A DNA stretch of 64,000 bases from Pseudovibrio exalbescens DSM 16456 (GTDB lineage: Bacteria; Pseudomonadota; Alphaproteobacteria; Rhizobiales; Stappiaceae): assembly GCF_000422785.1 (NCBI RefSeq), contig NZ_AUGS01000001.1, positions 1 through 64,000 on the forward strand, read 5' to 3'. A model generated the notes under the pieces. The model was given only the letters and a program-made list of their open reading frames with translations. It was not told the origin of the DNA and did no database searches. Position numbers and translations under genes: made by a program. This document shows positions 42,355-51,923 of this stretch, in pieces (position 1 is the first letter of the stretch; each line of letters opens with the position of its first letter).

Positions 42355-45084
42355 ATGGCCGGTACTCCATCCTTTGACCCGACCGGGGTCAATGTGCTGT
42401 CGAAAAATACCTCGCTCAAAGGAGCGTTGACGGGATCGGTCGGCATGGTCTCTGGGGTAAATGGAGCGTTTGCAGCACTGCTTAAAGGGCAGGCTAGCGC
42501 TGTCTCTCAGGGTCTATCCTCCAATGAAGCCGTTTCTGATCCTGGCGGCGAGGCCGACCTATTGCGCGCCGGCGGCGTTGCAACAACTGATGCCGCAGCA
42601 AGTACAGTCGTTGTTTCCCCTGGTGTACCGGGTGCGGTTACTGTCTCTGGCGGTCCTGCGAATTTGGCAGAGAACGAGGGAGGAGCCGACGATCCGACAG
42701 CAGCCCCGGCATCCTTTGCCAATGCCGTTTCTGGATCTGCTGACCAAAAGACATTGCAAAACGGTGCCTTGGTAGCAGCCAGCCCTTTGCGTGCGGCGGT
42801 TGGTTCGGAAAGCGCGGCGTTCGAGGTGCCTGCTCAGATCAAGGTCGGCGACGCGGCGGCCTCGGTCAGCAGATCGGGCGCCAGGGCTGGTGCAAGCAGT
42901 GTGTTGCCCGCTGGTATGACGGCGGAGACGAGTGCTGTGAAGGTTGCCCAACAAGCGCCATCTGAAGTAGGTACGCCTGCGCGCATCCAGATCTCTGCGA
43001 AGTCCATTGGCAGTCAATCGGTTTCCGCTGTACTTGATGCGGCCGATAGTGGTGTGCAGGGTGGAGCCAAAAGCGTTCCAGTTGCGTCAGGAGCAGTCGG
43101 CGCAGTTGATCCTGTGAAGGGCGGTTCGACGAGCCCGACTGAGGGCGGGTTTGATGCAGCGGAACAGCCGCCGCGGTTCTTCGATGTAAAGCAGCTCCAA
43201 GCAGCCGTTACAAAGAGTGGTGATGGGCCCCAACCCAATGTGAAAACGGCGTCTCTGGCCAGCCACACTCCTGTCCCACTGTCTGGAGCCAGCCCGGCTC
43301 TCAAGGCGTCCGGTGCCAGCTCACCAGCTGTCCCTGTCTCGGCCGCTCAAAATGGAGCAGCGGCGGTCGATAACCCGGCCATAGCTACCAGCAAAGCCGA
43401 TGTGAGCTTGAAATCAGATCTGGCGAGCGCGGCGTCTCCAACGACGAATGGCGCCGCTGCTGGCGTATCTGCTGCTCAGGCAAGCCGTGCTGCTTTGACA
43501 GGTGATAGTGTGGGGACGTCTGTCTCTGCTCAGGTTGGTTCAGCGAAAACAGCCCCGGCAGCATCTGAGGAGCTTCAAGCGCCCACTTCAGCAGTAAAGC
43601 CTGGATCTGCGGGTTCCGTCGATCATATGGCGGCGCCTACGAATAAGGTGTCGCTGCCTCAAGACAGTGCGATGCCGTCCAGTTCACCGGTGGCTGAGGG
43701 GCGTTCATCTGTTGCTGCAAAGGCTGAACTGCAACGACAAACCCTGGACGCAAGTTCTCAAAATGCCCGCGGTGCTGCTTCTGCTCCTGTACAAATTAAA
43801 GGTACGCAAGTGCAGGAACAAGCGACCGTACGCCCGGCAGTTGAAACGGTTCCGTCATTGGCGCAGATGGCGCCCGATCGTATTCGTGTTACCCAAGTCG
43901 CGCCTGATCGAGTGGTGGATGAGGCCGTGCTCCGGGCGCAGGTGCCGTTGGATGGCAGTGCAGAAGATCATTCAGTTTCCACCAGCGGCTTGAAAAATGA
44001 AGCGGCTCCCAAAGCCAACGCAGCCCTGCCAATGATGCCGAAAAGTGTCAGTGACATATTGCAGGATCAGGAACAGGCGCTCGCCAAAGCGGTGGAGCGG
44101 CAAGAAGCGGCTGGTAAGGCTTCAACAGGTGCTTCGGATGCCGGACAGTCCAAGAGCGCTCAGCAGCACCAGTCTCAGGCGACGGCTGCTCATCTGGTGG
44201 CGCCACTTGCGCAAAATTCCACGAAGCCACGCGTCGCTCCGATTGATCTTTTCGGCAGCCGAAATGGGTCGCGAGTCGGGTTGGATGGTACCAGCCGCAT
44301 GACAGCAGCTGCTGCTGAGGGGGCTGTGCAAGGGGTTGGTTCTGGCGATGGCGCCACGACAGGGAGCCTTTCTGGTGGAGCGGGTTCTCAGACTGGCGCA
44401 CCAGCTCCTGCTGGTGCGGCCAGAACAGGCGCAACAGTTGGCCAGCCTGCTGGTGGGAAAACATCGGGAAATGGCGAGTTGCCCTTGATGTTCAATCAGG
44501 CTCTGGCCATGGGCGATGATGGATTGATGCGTGGTGAAGATGGGGAAGGACTGGATGAATTTGCTGGCCTCAGCCAGACTGGTTCAACCTCAACCAGTTC
44601 GTCTGCCTCCGCCGCTGCTTCGACGGCACTCGCGCGCGATGGCGCTCGCCACATCGCGCAAACAGTCATTCCCACCCTTGTCAGGCAGGCACAACGCGGA
44701 AACCAGCGTTTTGAAATCCGCATGGATCCGCCGGAGTTAGGCAAGGTGGACGTATCGCTTGAGTTTTCAAAGGACGGTAAGGTGCGGGCCCATTTGACGG
44801 TGGATCGTCCGGAGACGCTGGACTTGTTCATGCGCGATCAGCGTGCCTTGGTAAAAGCTCTGGGCGATGCCGGACTTCAGGCCAGTGATGATGGCTCTCT
44901 CCAGTTCTCTCTGAGAGGAGAGCAAGGCGGTGGGCAGAGCCATGGAGAAAGCGCTGGTGAGCATGCCAACGGCGGAAACCGAGGTGGGTCGTCCAATGCT
45001 GTCGGGTCAGATGGCACCACCGTTTCAAATATTTCCAAAGCCTATAGCGCGGCCTCAACCGGGGCTCTCGACATCTCGATTTAA
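42355..45084 (+). CDS. fliK: Flagellar hook-length control protein FliK
   Basis: 909 residues from the ATG after AGGGGA. Residues 1 to about 750 are low-complexity, rich in Ala, Ser, Val, Gly and Gln, as expected of the exported ruler part. The conserved C-terminal Flg_hook domain is at about 770-870: RFEIRMDPPELGKVDVSLEF, VRAHLTVDRPETLDLFMRDQRALVKALGDAGL. FliK is exported through the flagellar type III system, measures the hook, and makes FlhB switch to filament substrates. Longer than the usual 400-600 residues. 29 bases before flgD, one operon under a sigma54-type promoter. Confidence 0.88.
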   Translation: MAGTPSFDPTGVNVLSKNTSLKGALTGSVGMVSGVNGAFAALLKGQASAVSQGLSSNEAVSDPGGEADLLRAGGVATTDAAASTVVVSPGVPGAVTVSGGPANLAENEGGADDPTAAPASFANAVSGSADQKTLQNGALVAASPLRAAVGSESAAFEVPAQIKVGDAAASVSRSGARAGASSVLPAGMTAETSAVKVAQQAPSEVGTPARIQISAKSIGSQSVSAVLDAADSGVQGGAKSVPVASGAVGAVDPVKGGSTSPTEGGFDAAEQPPRFFDVKQLQAAVTKSGDGPQPNVKTASLASHTPVPLSGASPALKASGASSPAVPVSAAQNGAAAVDNPAIATSKADVSLKSDLASAASPTTNGAAAGVSAAQASRAALTGDSVGTSVSAQVGSAKTAPAASEELQAPTSAVKPGSAGSVDHMAAPTNKVSLPQDSAMPSSSPVAEGRSSVAAKAELQRQTLDASSQNARGAASAPVQIKGTQVQEQATVRPAVETVPSLAQMAPDRIRVTQVAPDRVVDEAVLRAQVPLDGSAEDHSVSTSGLKNEAAPKANAALPMMPKSVSDILQDQEQALAKAVERQEAAGKASTGASDAGQSKSAQQHQSQATAAHLVAPLAQNSTKPRVAPIDLFGSRNGSRVGLDGTSRMTAAAAEGAVQGVGSGDGATTGSLSGGAGSQTGAPAPAGAARTGATVGQPAGGKTSGNGELPLMFNQALAMGDDGLMRGEDGEGLDEFAGLSQTGSTSTSSSASAAASTALARDGARHIAQTVIPTLVRQAQRGNQRFEIRMDPPELGKVDVSLEFSKDGKVRAHLTVDRPETLDLFMRDQRALVKALGDAGLQASDDGSLQFSLRGEQGGGQSHGESAGEHANGGNRGGSSNAVGSDGTTVSNISKAYSAASTGALDISI

Positions 45085-45113
45085 GCCCGAAGGCTTGTGA
45101 GGAGACCAATACA

Positions 45114-45773
45114 ATGACAACGATCGGAGATGTGAGCTCATCGGGCACCTCATCCTCGCAGAACAATGCTGCGACTCAGTCCATCGGTGCGAGCTACGAC
45201 CTTTTCATGTCCATGTTGACGACGCAGCTGCAGAATCAGGACCCGTTGGACCCTCTGGATGCCTCGCAATACACCGAGCAGCTGGTAAATTACACTCAGG
45301 TTGAGCAACAAATTCTGAGCAACCAGAATTTGGATAAACTGCTGGTGCAATTGAAAACGCAAAATGCGAGTCAGTTTGTTGGTTATATTGGCAATGAAGT
45401 GACAGCTCTGGGCGATACAGCGAATCTCAAGGATGGCGAAGCCTCGTGGGGCTATACGGCGCCACAAGATGGCGAAGCCAAGATTGAAATCCGCAACAGC
45501 GAAGGCGGCATTGTCTTTAAAGACACGGTAGATCTTAAGGAAGGAAAAGGCGCCTATACATGGCCGGGAACCACCACTTCTGGCAGTACGGCGCCCGATG
45601 GGCAGTACAGCATTTCCATCAAGATGGCGAACCCTCAGGGCAAGGAGTTTGAGGTGTCCACTGAAGTAACTGGAACTGTTACTGAAGTTGATTTTACCAA
45701 AGGTGAGGTTATGCTCAAACTCGGTGATCTCGAGGTGCCGGTGTCAGAAATCACGAAAGTAAAGCAAGGATAA
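45114..45773 (+). CDS. flgD: Flagellar hook-capping protein FlgD
   Basis: 219 residues with GAGGAG upstream. The conserved N-terminal segment is FMSMLTTQLQNQDPLDPLDASQYTEQLVNYTQVEQQ (about 30-65), followed by the Tudor-like/FnIII part (about 90-190, TAPQDGEAKIEIRNSEGGIV, APDGQYSISI). FlgD caps the growing hook and is discarded when the hook is complete. Second gene of the fliK-flgD unit. Confidence 0.95.
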   Translation: MTTIGDVSSSGTSSSQNNAATQSIGASYDLFMSMLTTQLQNQDPLDPLDASQYTEQLVNYTQVEQQILSNQNLDKLLVQLKTQNASQFVGYIGNEVTALGDTANLKDGEASWGYTAPQDGEAKIEIRNSEGGIVFKDTVDLKEGKGAYTWPGTTTSGSTAPDGQYSISIKMANPQGKEFEVSTEVTGTVTEVDFTKGEVMLKLGDLEVPVSEITKVKQG

Positions 45774-45901
45774 TCGTGGTTAATATCCACTATGAATCTT
45801 AGTAATGAATCTTACCAAAACCTGACCGCCGGTTTAGGTAATTTTTAAAGGCCTTCGTCTACTCTCCATTCAAGCTAGGTCATGGTTTGTGTGAGAGTAG
45901 A

Positions 45902-46177
45902 ATGACCGAACAAGTAAGTTCACGAGTAAAATACGTCATTGGTCCCGATGGGAGTCCTTTGACAATCGCCGATCTCCCTCCGCGTACAACAAAGCGGTGG
46001 GTGATCCGTCGGAAAGCCGAGGTTGTGGCCGCCGTACGCGGCGGACTACTTTCCCTCGATGAGGCTTGCCAGCGCTATACGCTGACAGTGGAAGAGTTTC
46101 TGTCTTGGCAGAGTTCCATTGAAAAGCATGGTCTGGCTGGTCTGAGGGCGACCCGGATACAGGACTACAGAAGTTGA
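45902..46177 (+). CDS. sciP: CtrA inhibitor SciP (DUF1153)
   Basis: 91 residues from the ATG (MTEQVSSRVKYVIGPDGSPLTIADLPP). The rest (TKRWVIRRKAEVVAAVRGG, LLSLDEACQRYTLTVEEFLSWQ, HGLAGLRATRIQDYR) matches Caulobacter SciP nearly throughout. SciP is a small helix-turn-helix protein that binds CtrA at promoters and blocks recruitment of RNA polymerase, shutting off CtrA-driven flagellar and cell-cycle genes in G1. Its place between flgD and the fliF operon, with a CtrA box 400 bases on, fits local control of flagellar timing. Closed by a terminator at 46228. Confidence 0.95.
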   Translation: MTEQVSSRVKYVIGPDGSPLTIADLPPRTTKRWVIRRKAEVVAAVRGGLLSLDEACQRYTLTVEEFLSWQSSIEKHGLAGLRATRIQDYRS

Positions 46178-46227
46178 TAAGAAACTGCTTGTCGGGCTGG
46201 GAGGTTCGATCAGGTAGGCGTTAATAG

Positions 46228-46261
46228 GAAAGCCCTTCGTGCGGAAGTACGGAGGGCTTTC
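46228..46261 (+). terminator. Hairpin terminator after sciP
   Basis: A 13-pair stem GAAAGCCCTTCGT / ACGGAGGGCTTTC with one G-T pair and an eight-base loop, followed by TTATT. About 50 bases after the sciP stop. Confidence 0.75.
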
Positions 46262-46529
46262 TTATTGAATGCATCAGACCACATTGAGCGGCCTATGCTT
46301 GCGGGTGCGTGAATGGTGGTTGACCGTCAGCCCTGCAGAACACGACCCCTCTGTTCTTGACGAAAATGCGGCGAGAAGGGGGTGGTTGACAGCCCCAGCG
46401 GGCAAATCAGGCAAATCACCCTCCTAACGTTTACCAGCCAATTTTAACCGTATATTCAATACCTATTGCAATTTGATAGGTAAATTTTGCATAAACTCTT
46501 GGAAAACTGGTGTTCGAAAATGGCTGAAT

Positions 46530-46546
46530 TTGGCCAAATCTGGGCA
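46530..46546 (+). promoter_or_regulatory. Weak sigma54-like element upstream of fliF
   Basis: TTGGCCAAATCTGGGCA: GG and GC correctly spaced, but the -12 element is GGGC instead of TTGC. May be a chance match. Confidence 0.25.
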
Positions 46547-46572
46547 TTTTGACGAAAAGCTGGCTTAGGGCG

Positions 46573-46589
46573 TTAAGGATTTGTTAACC
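46573..46589. promoter_or_regulatory. CtrA box upstream of fliF
   Basis: TTAAGGATTTGTTAACC, a perfect TTAA-N7-TTAA with the preferred C after it. CtrA drives early flagellar operons such as fliF in other alphaproteobacteria. The fliF start is about 100 bases downstream. Confidence 0.7.
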
Positions 46590-46691
46590 ACATTGGCGGC
46601 AATTTTTGCCCAGTAGATAACCACGGGGCACCTGTGATTTGGGTGGTTTTCTACTCTTTGTGGCGACGACTATTAATGTGGGGCGACATCC

Positions 46692-48341
46692 GTGAGCGGC
46701 ATCCTTGAGTTTTTGAAAACCCTCGGTCCTGCGCGTATTGGTGCTATGGGCGTCATGGCAGCCATTCTTATCGGCTTGTTTTCCTTTATTATTTTTCAGG
46801 CTACAGCGCCGCAACTCGTTCCTCTTTATACTGACCTGAGCATGGATGACGTTTCTGCCGTTGTTCAGGAACTGGAGGGGCAAGGCGTCACCTACGAAGT
46901 GCGTGACAACAGCTCGGCGGTTTTCGTGCCTGAAGAAGACGTCTACCGCCTTCGTATGGTGGTTGCGCAGGCCGGATTGCCTACTGGCGGCGGCGTCGGC
47001 TATGAGATTTTCGACAAGACGGATACATTGGGTGCAACCAGTTTCGTGCAAAACATTAATCATTTGCGCGCTCTGGAAGGAGAGTTGGCCCGTACCATCC
47101 GGTCTTTGGGCAAGATAAAAACCGCCCGTGTGCATTTGGTCATTCCGGAGCGCCAACTGTTTCAACGGGATCGCATTCCTCCGACGGCGTCTATCGTTCT
47201 GGCAGTACGCGGCGCTTTGGACGAGGGGCAGATACGGGCGATCCAGCATATGGTCGCGTCTGCCGTTGAAGGTTTGGAGCCCTCCTATGTGTCTATCGTA
47301 GATGAGCGTGGCGCATTGTTGGCCAGTGGTTCGGGGCGAGACGAGGGCAACTTCGGCGTGTCGGCTCTGGACGATCAGGCCATGGAGATCGAGAACCGGT
47401 TGCGCATTCAGATTGAGGAAATCCTGAATAACGTGGTCGGGTTCGGGCGAGCACGGGTAAAGGTCGCGGCTGATCTCAATTTCAATCGTCGGACTGAAAA
47501 GCAGGAGATTTATGATCCTGCCGGGCAAGTTGTGCGCTCCACACAAACACGGGAAGAAAACTCCACGTCGCGGTCTGGAGAGGATGCCGTTACTGTTGGG
47601 AACCAATTGCCAACCGCTGACCCACAAGCGGGCGGTGCGGGCGATCTGGATCAAGCCAACTCTTCCGAAGAGGTGGTGAACTACGAGATTTCCAAGAGCA
47701 CCGTTACGGAAGTGATCGAGGCTGGGGAGCTGGAGCGACTTTCCGTAGCGGTGCTGGTTGACGGTACCTATGATCAGAACGAAAACGGTGAGGTCGTCTA
47801 CACGCCCCGTTCTGAAGAAGAGATGGAACAGATCGCCAAGCTGGTGCGTACTGCTGTCGGATTTGATGAATCTCGCGGTGACACCGTAGAGGTCGTAAAC
47901 CTCCGGTTTACCGAAAACGCATTGCAAGACGTTGAGCCGGTTGCCGGTGGGTTGTTCGAGTTCACGCGCTACGACATCATGCGCCTGATCGAGATGGGTG
48001 TGTTGCTGGTCATCTCAGTTCTGCTGCTGATTTTCGCGGTGAACCCGCTGATGAAGAAGGTGCTGGCACCCGTTGAAAAGGGGAGTGATCTTGCACCTGC
48101 GGAAGCGGCGGCGGGTGGCGCGTTGGTTACAACAGGGCCTGATGGGCAGCAAGAATATCTTGCGCAGTTGGTCGATGATCGGGCTCAAAAGCCCGCAATT
48201 CCCAGCAATGAGTGGATTGAAGACGCCAAGAGCGAGGCTGCATTGCACGCCAATTCGATTAAGGAAATCAGCGATATGATTGAGGAGCTTCCGACCGAAG
48301 CTGTCAACATTGTTCGCGGTTGGTTGAACGAGGCGGCTTAA
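46692..48341 (+). CDS. fliF: Flagellar MS-ring protein FliF
   Basis: 549 residues from a GTG ([19 protein letters not shown]). Membrane segment near 20-40, ring-building motifs at about 45-225 ([51 protein letters not shown]), a third domain to about 420, the second membrane segment at about 435-455, and a C-terminal tail that binds FliG. It forms the MS ring, the base on which the flagellum is built. First gene of fliF-fliG-fliH-fliN-flbD-flhA; a CtrA box lies upstream. Confidence 0.96.
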   Translation: MSGILEFLKTLGPARIGAMGVMAAILIGLFSFIIFQATAPQLVPLYTDLSMDDVSAVVQELEGQGVTYEVRDNSSAVFVPEEDVYRLRMVVAQAGLPTGGGVGYEIFDKTDTLGATSFVQNINHLRALEGELARTIRSLGKIKTARVHLVIPERQLFQRDRIPPTASIVLAVRGALDEGQIRAIQHMVASAVEGLEPSYVSIVDERGALLASGSGRDEGNFGVSALDDQAMEIENRLRIQIEEILNNVVGFGRARVKVAADLNFNRRTEKQEIYDPAGQVVRSTQTREENSTSRSGEDAVTVGNQLPTADPQAGGAGDLDQANSSEEVVNYEISKSTVTEVIEAGELERLSVAVLVDGTYDQNENGEVVYTPRSEEEMEQIAKLVRTAVGFDESRGDTVEVVNLRFTENALQDVEPVAGGLFEFTRYDIMRLIEMGVLLVISVLLLIFAVNPLMKKVLAPVEKGSDLAPAEAAAGGALVTTGPDGQQEYLAQLVDDRAQKPAIPSNEWIEDAKSEAALHANSIKEISDMIEELPTEAVNIVRGWLNEAA

Positions 48342-48345
48342 GACT

Positions 48346-49404
48346 ATGAACCAGCAACTTCCGACAACTGCAGGGCGCCAGCTAGAGGTTTCCGATGGGG
48401 CCGACCAGCGCGATCTCAGCGGTACAGAGCGTGCTGCGGTGCTGCTTCTGGCGTTGGGTGAAGAGCATGGCCGGACCATCTGGCAGGGGCTGGATGAGAT
48501 AGAGGTACGCCAAGTCTCGCAGGCAATGGCGCGGCTTGGACCAGTTACCCCTGCAATGCTGGAGGAGTTGTTCGTTGATTTTGTTCGAAAGCTCTCAACG
48601 CGTGGTTCGTTGAACGGCAATGTGGATGTGACAGAGCGGCTGCTGTCTTCTTTCCTCAGCCCCGATCGCGTGGCCCATATCATGGAAGAAATTCGTGGGC
48701 CTGCAGGCAGGAACATGTGGGAGAAACTCTCCAATGTTCAGGAAAACGTGCTCGCGAACTATTTGAAGAACGAATACCCGCAAACCATTGCGGTTGTTCT
48801 TTCGAAAATACAGCCGGATCATGCTGCGCGCGTGCTGTCCTTGCTTCAGGACGAATTGTCCATGGAAGTGATCAATCGCATGCTGCGCATGGAATCCATT
48901 CAAAAGGACATTCTGGAAAAGGTTGAGCAGACTTTGCGGGTTGAGTTCATGTCCAACCTGTCTCAGACCAGCCGCCGGGACAGTCACGAGATGATGGCGG
49001 ACATCTTCAACAACTTCGATCGGCAAACGGAAGCTCGTTTCATGGCTTCGCTGGAAGAACAAAACCGGGAATCTGCCGAGCGCATCCGCAACCTGATGTT
49101 TACTTTCGAGGACCTGCTCAAGCTGGACAACGCAAGTTGTCAAACACTGTTGCGCCATATCGAGAAAGACCGTCTGGCTCTGGCTCTGAAAGGGGCCAGC
49201 GAACAGGCGATGGAGTTCTTCACGGCGAACATGTCTGCGCGCGCCTCGAAAATGCTGATGGAAGATATGGAAAACCTTGGACCTGTGCGCCTGAGAGATG
49301 TGGACGAGGCCCAATCCCATATGGTTGCCACCTGTAAGGACCTGGCGGCGAGTGGCGAGATCATGATCTCCAAGAAGAAGGGAGATGATGAGCTTGTTTA
49401 TTGA
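48346..49404 (+). CDS. fliG: Flagellar motor switch protein FliG
   Basis: 352 residues: N-terminal FliF-binding domain (about 28-110), middle domain with [25 protein letters not shown] (about 145-175; the EHPQ-type motif reads EYPQ), and C-terminal torque domain (about 260-350) with charged residues in [27 protein letters not shown]. FliG is the rotor protein that contacts the stator and couples ion flow to rotation. Starts 4 bases after fliF; no strong Shine-Dalgarno sequence, so coupling is likely. Confidence 0.95.
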   Translation: MNQQLPTTAGRQLEVSDGADQRDLSGTERAAVLLLALGEEHGRTIWQGLDEIEVRQVSQAMARLGPVTPAMLEELFVDFVRKLSTRGSLNGNVDVTERLLSSFLSPDRVAHIMEEIRGPAGRNMWEKLSNVQENVLANYLKNEYPQTIAVVLSKIQPDHAARVLSLLQDELSMEVINRMLRMESIQKDILEKVEQTLRVEFMSNLSQTSRRDSHEMMADIFNNFDRQTEARFMASLEEQNRESAERIRNLMFTFEDLLKLDNASCQTLLRHIEKDRLALALKGASEQAMEFFTANMSARASKMLMEDMENLGPVRLRDVDEAQSHMVATCKDLAASGEIMISKKKGDDELVY

Positions 49405-49434
49405 TCCGGCACATGACGGGTTTGTGAGGCGCGC

Positions 49435-50148
49435 ATGGTCACGGTGATGCCGGAAGGCGCTGTGCGCAAGCGCTTCCTTTTCGATACGGCCAATGAGGAC
49501 CAGGCTGCGGCGGATGCCGCTGCAACACCGCCCGAACCCACGCTTACGCTCAGCGAACACCAGGAGCTTCTACGGCAGGCGGAAGCGCAGGCCTATGAAC
49601 GCGGGCGCACCGAAGCTGTAGCCAGTGCGCAAGCACAAGAAGCCGCTCGCCAGACAGAGATTACTCAGGATATCTCTCATGGACTTGTCGAGCTGAGTGA
49701 GCGTGTCGAGCAGGTTTTGAAGCAGCAGGAAAAGAGCGCCGTCGCTCTGTGCTTTCTGATTGCGCGTCGGCTCTGTGCGCATCTGATTGCTCGTGAACCG
49801 TTGACCGAAGTCGTTGCGCTGATTAACGAGTGTCTCAAGCCACTGAGGCGGGTGCCTTCACTAACCATAGAGGTGCCTGAGGCAGATGCGCAGCACCTGG
49901 AAAAGGTCATAGGCAAGATTGCAGAGGCGAATGGATACAACGGGCAGATTCATGTCTCTGGAAAACCCGGATTGATGCGCGGAGATTGTCGGATCGAGTG
50001 GCCGGAAGGTGGTATTATCCGCGACCGGCGCAAGACGAATGAACACATTGAGGGCGTTTTGCAGGCGTATTTCAAGGCAGCGGATCGCGAGAACGCTGCG
50101 GCCGGCAAGACGAGTAAGCCCGAACCGATGGAGACGGACGCCTCATGA
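49435..50148 (+). CDS. fliH: Flagellar assembly protein FliH
   Basis: 237 residues; GAGG before ATG. The N-terminal third is variable, followed by a helical part rich in Glu, Gln and Ala with a G-rich-spaced pattern (AQAYERGRTEAVASAQAQEAARQ) and the C-terminal domain (VIGKIAEANGYNGQIHVSGKPGLMRGDCRIEWPEGGIIRDR), where GDCRIEWPEGG is the FliH/SctL signature. FliH holds the export ATPase FliI at the base and delivers it to FlhA. Overlaps fliN start by four bases. Confidence 0.88.
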   Translation: MVTVMPEGAVRKRFLFDTANEDQAAADAAATPPEPTLTLSEHQELLRQAEAQAYERGRTEAVASAQAQEAARQTEITQDISHGLVELSERVEQVLKQQEKSAVALCFLIARRLCAHLIAREPLTEVVALINECLKPLRRVPSLTIEVPEADAQHLEKVIGKIAEANGYNGQIHVSGKPGLMRGDCRIEWPEGGIIRDRRKTNEHIEGVLQAYFKAADRENAAAGKTSKPEPMETDAS

Positions 50149-50498
50149 GTCAGAACAATGGCGACGACACTCAGGGAGTGGTGTTTGACGAGTTGGAAGG
50201 CAATGCAAAGCCAGCCAGTGCAAGCGGTGAGGATGCGCCCGTCAGCAACAAGTCCGCTGAGGATCTGGAGGCGGTTTTTGATGTGCCGGTACAGATTTCG
50301 GCGGTGCTGGGACATACCAAGATGCACATTTCCGACCTTTTGCAGCTTGACGCGGGTGTTGTAATGGAACTCGATCGTAAAATCGGCGAAGCCATTGACA
50401 TCTATGTGAATGACAGGCTCGTGGCGCGCGGTGAGGTTGTGCTCGTGGAAGAGAAGTTGGGCGTCACCATGACGGAAATAATCAAATCCGACAAGTAA
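50145..50498 (+). CDS. fliN: Flagellar switch protein FliN
   Basis: 117 residues. The first 40 are acidic and variable; the SpoA domain follows at about 42-115: VFDVPVQISAVLGHTKMHISDLLQLDAGVVMELDRKIGEAIDIYVNDRLVARGEVVLVEEKLGVTMTEI. FliN forms the bottom of the C ring, binds CheY-P and FliH, and is needed for export and direction switching. Its ATG overlaps the fliH stop. fliM is not in the window. Confidence 0.95.
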   Translation: MSQNNGDDTQGVVFDELEGNAKPASASGEDAPVSNKSAEDLEAVFDVPVQISAVLGHTKMHISDLLQLDAGVVMELDRKIGEAIDIYVNDRLVARGEVVLVEEKLGVTMTEIIKSDK

Positions 50499-50524
50499 TG
50501 GCGTCGGTACGTGAGGACAGGTAA

Positions 50525-51892
50525 ATGCGGCTTTTGATTGTGGGCACTTTGGGTGGGCAGCTGACCACGGCGACCAAGATCGCCATGGATCGTGGCGCCT
50601 CGGTGTCCCATGCCTCCAACATCGACGAAGCGATGAGTGTCCTGCGCTCTGGCCGCGGCGCAGATCTGTTGATGGTTGATGTGAACGAGAGCATCGCCAA
50701 CCTCTTGGAAAACATCGAGCGCGAGAGAATCCACGTTCCTGTAGTAGCCTGCGGGCTGGAAACAGATGCCAAAGCCGCTGTGTCAGCTATTCGGGCTGGC
50801 GCTAAGGAATACATTCCACTACCACCGGATCCTGAGCTTATTGCTGCCGTTCTTGCGGCTGTCACGGAAGACCGCCGGGATCTGATTTTCCGCGACCCGG
50901 CCATGGCCAGTGTCGTGAAACTGGCGGAACAGATTGCCCCTTCTGAAGCCTCAATTCTGGTTACCGGTGAGTCTGGAACGGGTAAGGAAGTTATCTCACG
51001 GTTTGTCCATCGCAAGTCCTCTCGGGCCTCCAAACCCTTCATCTCCATCAATTGCGCAGCGATACCCGAGCACCTTCTGGAAAGCGAGCTGTTCGGCCAT
51101 GAGAAAGGGGCCTTTACCGGCGCTCTCGCGCGGCGGATTGGCAAGTTTGAAGAGGCGCACGGCGGCACCTTGATGCTCGACGAAATCTCGGAGATGGACA
51201 TTCGCCTCCAGGCCAAGTTGTTGCGTGCCATTCAGGAGCGTGTGATTGACCGGGTGGGCGGCAGCAAGCCGGTACCGGTGGACATTCGCATTATCGCAAC
51301 GTCGAACCGGGATTTGGGCGAGGCCGTCAAGGCCGGTACATTTCGTGAGGATTTGCTGTACAGGCTGAACGTGGTGAACCTGAAATTGCCGCCACTGCGC
51401 GAGCGTCCGGGGGATATCATCGAGTTGGCGGAGCATTTCCTGAGTGTTTATGCCAAGGCCAATGGGGTGGCTGCAGCCGGTTTGGGTGAGGATGCGCGTG
51501 AAGTGCTGCTGGCCAACGATTGGCGCGGCAATGTGCGCGAGCTGGAAAACACCATGCACCGGGCGGTTCTGCTGGCTGGCGGCGAAGAGATTGGCGCCGA
51601 TGCGATCCGCATGCCGGATGGGTCGCCTATTCAGGCCGGCCCGGGGCACGAAACCGCAGCGCGGGCCGCAGCGCAGGCTGCGGAGGCTGTTTCCACAGTC
51701 ATGGTTGGGCGCACGGTAGCTGACGTGGAGCGGGATCTTATTCTTGATACTCTGGACCACTGTCTGGGCAACCGGACCCATGCGGCCAAGATACTCGGCA
51801 TTTCAATTCGGACTTTGCGCAACAAACTCAACCAGTATGCGGAGGAAGGGATCTACGTTCCGCAGCCGGGTGAGCTGCGTGCGCATACCTGA
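50525..51892 (+). CDS. flbD: FlbD-type sigma54 activator of flagellar genes
   Basis: 455 residues. A receiver-like domain at about 1-120 keeps an Asp in LLMVDVN. A sigma54 AAA+ domain lies at about 130-365, with Walker A GESGTGKE, GAFTGA loop in FGHEKGAFTGAL, Walker B GGTLMLDEI and the arginine finger region. A Fis-type helix-turn-helix ends the protein (about 410-445, HCLGNRTHAAKILGISIRTLRNKLNQY). FlbD activates sigma54 class III/IV flagellar genes in Caulobacter after class II assembly. Lies between fliN and flhA; the fliK promoter at 42297 is a candidate target. Confidence 0.92.
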   Translation: MRLLIVGTLGGQLTTATKIAMDRGASVSHASNIDEAMSVLRSGRGADLLMVDVNESIANLLENIERERIHVPVVACGLETDAKAAVSAIRAGAKEYIPLPPDPELIAAVLAAVTEDRRDLIFRDPAMASVVKLAEQIAPSEASILVTGESGTGKEVISRFVHRKSSRASKPFISINCAAIPEHLLESELFGHEKGAFTGALARRIGKFEEAHGGTLMLDEISEMDIRLQAKLLRAIQERVIDRVGGSKPVPVDIRIIATSNRDLGEAVKAGTFREDLLYRLNVVNLKLPPLRERPGDIIELAEHFLSVYAKANGVAAAGLGEDAREVLLANDWRGNVRELENTMHRAVLLAGGEEIGADAIRMPDGSPIQAGPGHETAARAAAQAAEAVSTVMVGRTVADVERDLILDTLDHCLGNRTHAAKILGISIRTLRNKLNQYAEEGIYVPQPGELRAHT

Positions 51893-51923
51893 CACGAGCG
51901 CGTAAAGGGGCATTTGGGCGTTC

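Larger units (their letters stand above)
46178..46691. other. Control region upstream of the fliF operon
   Basis: 514 bases without a gene. It holds the sciP terminator, a sigma54-like GG-N10-GC element (46530) and a CtrA box (46573). The region 46262-46440 shows nothing I can name. Confidence 0.6.

Noticed and set aside
46584-47927. A 447-codon reverse-strand frame over fliF
   Set aside because: Antisense shadow; fliF matches its family over full length.
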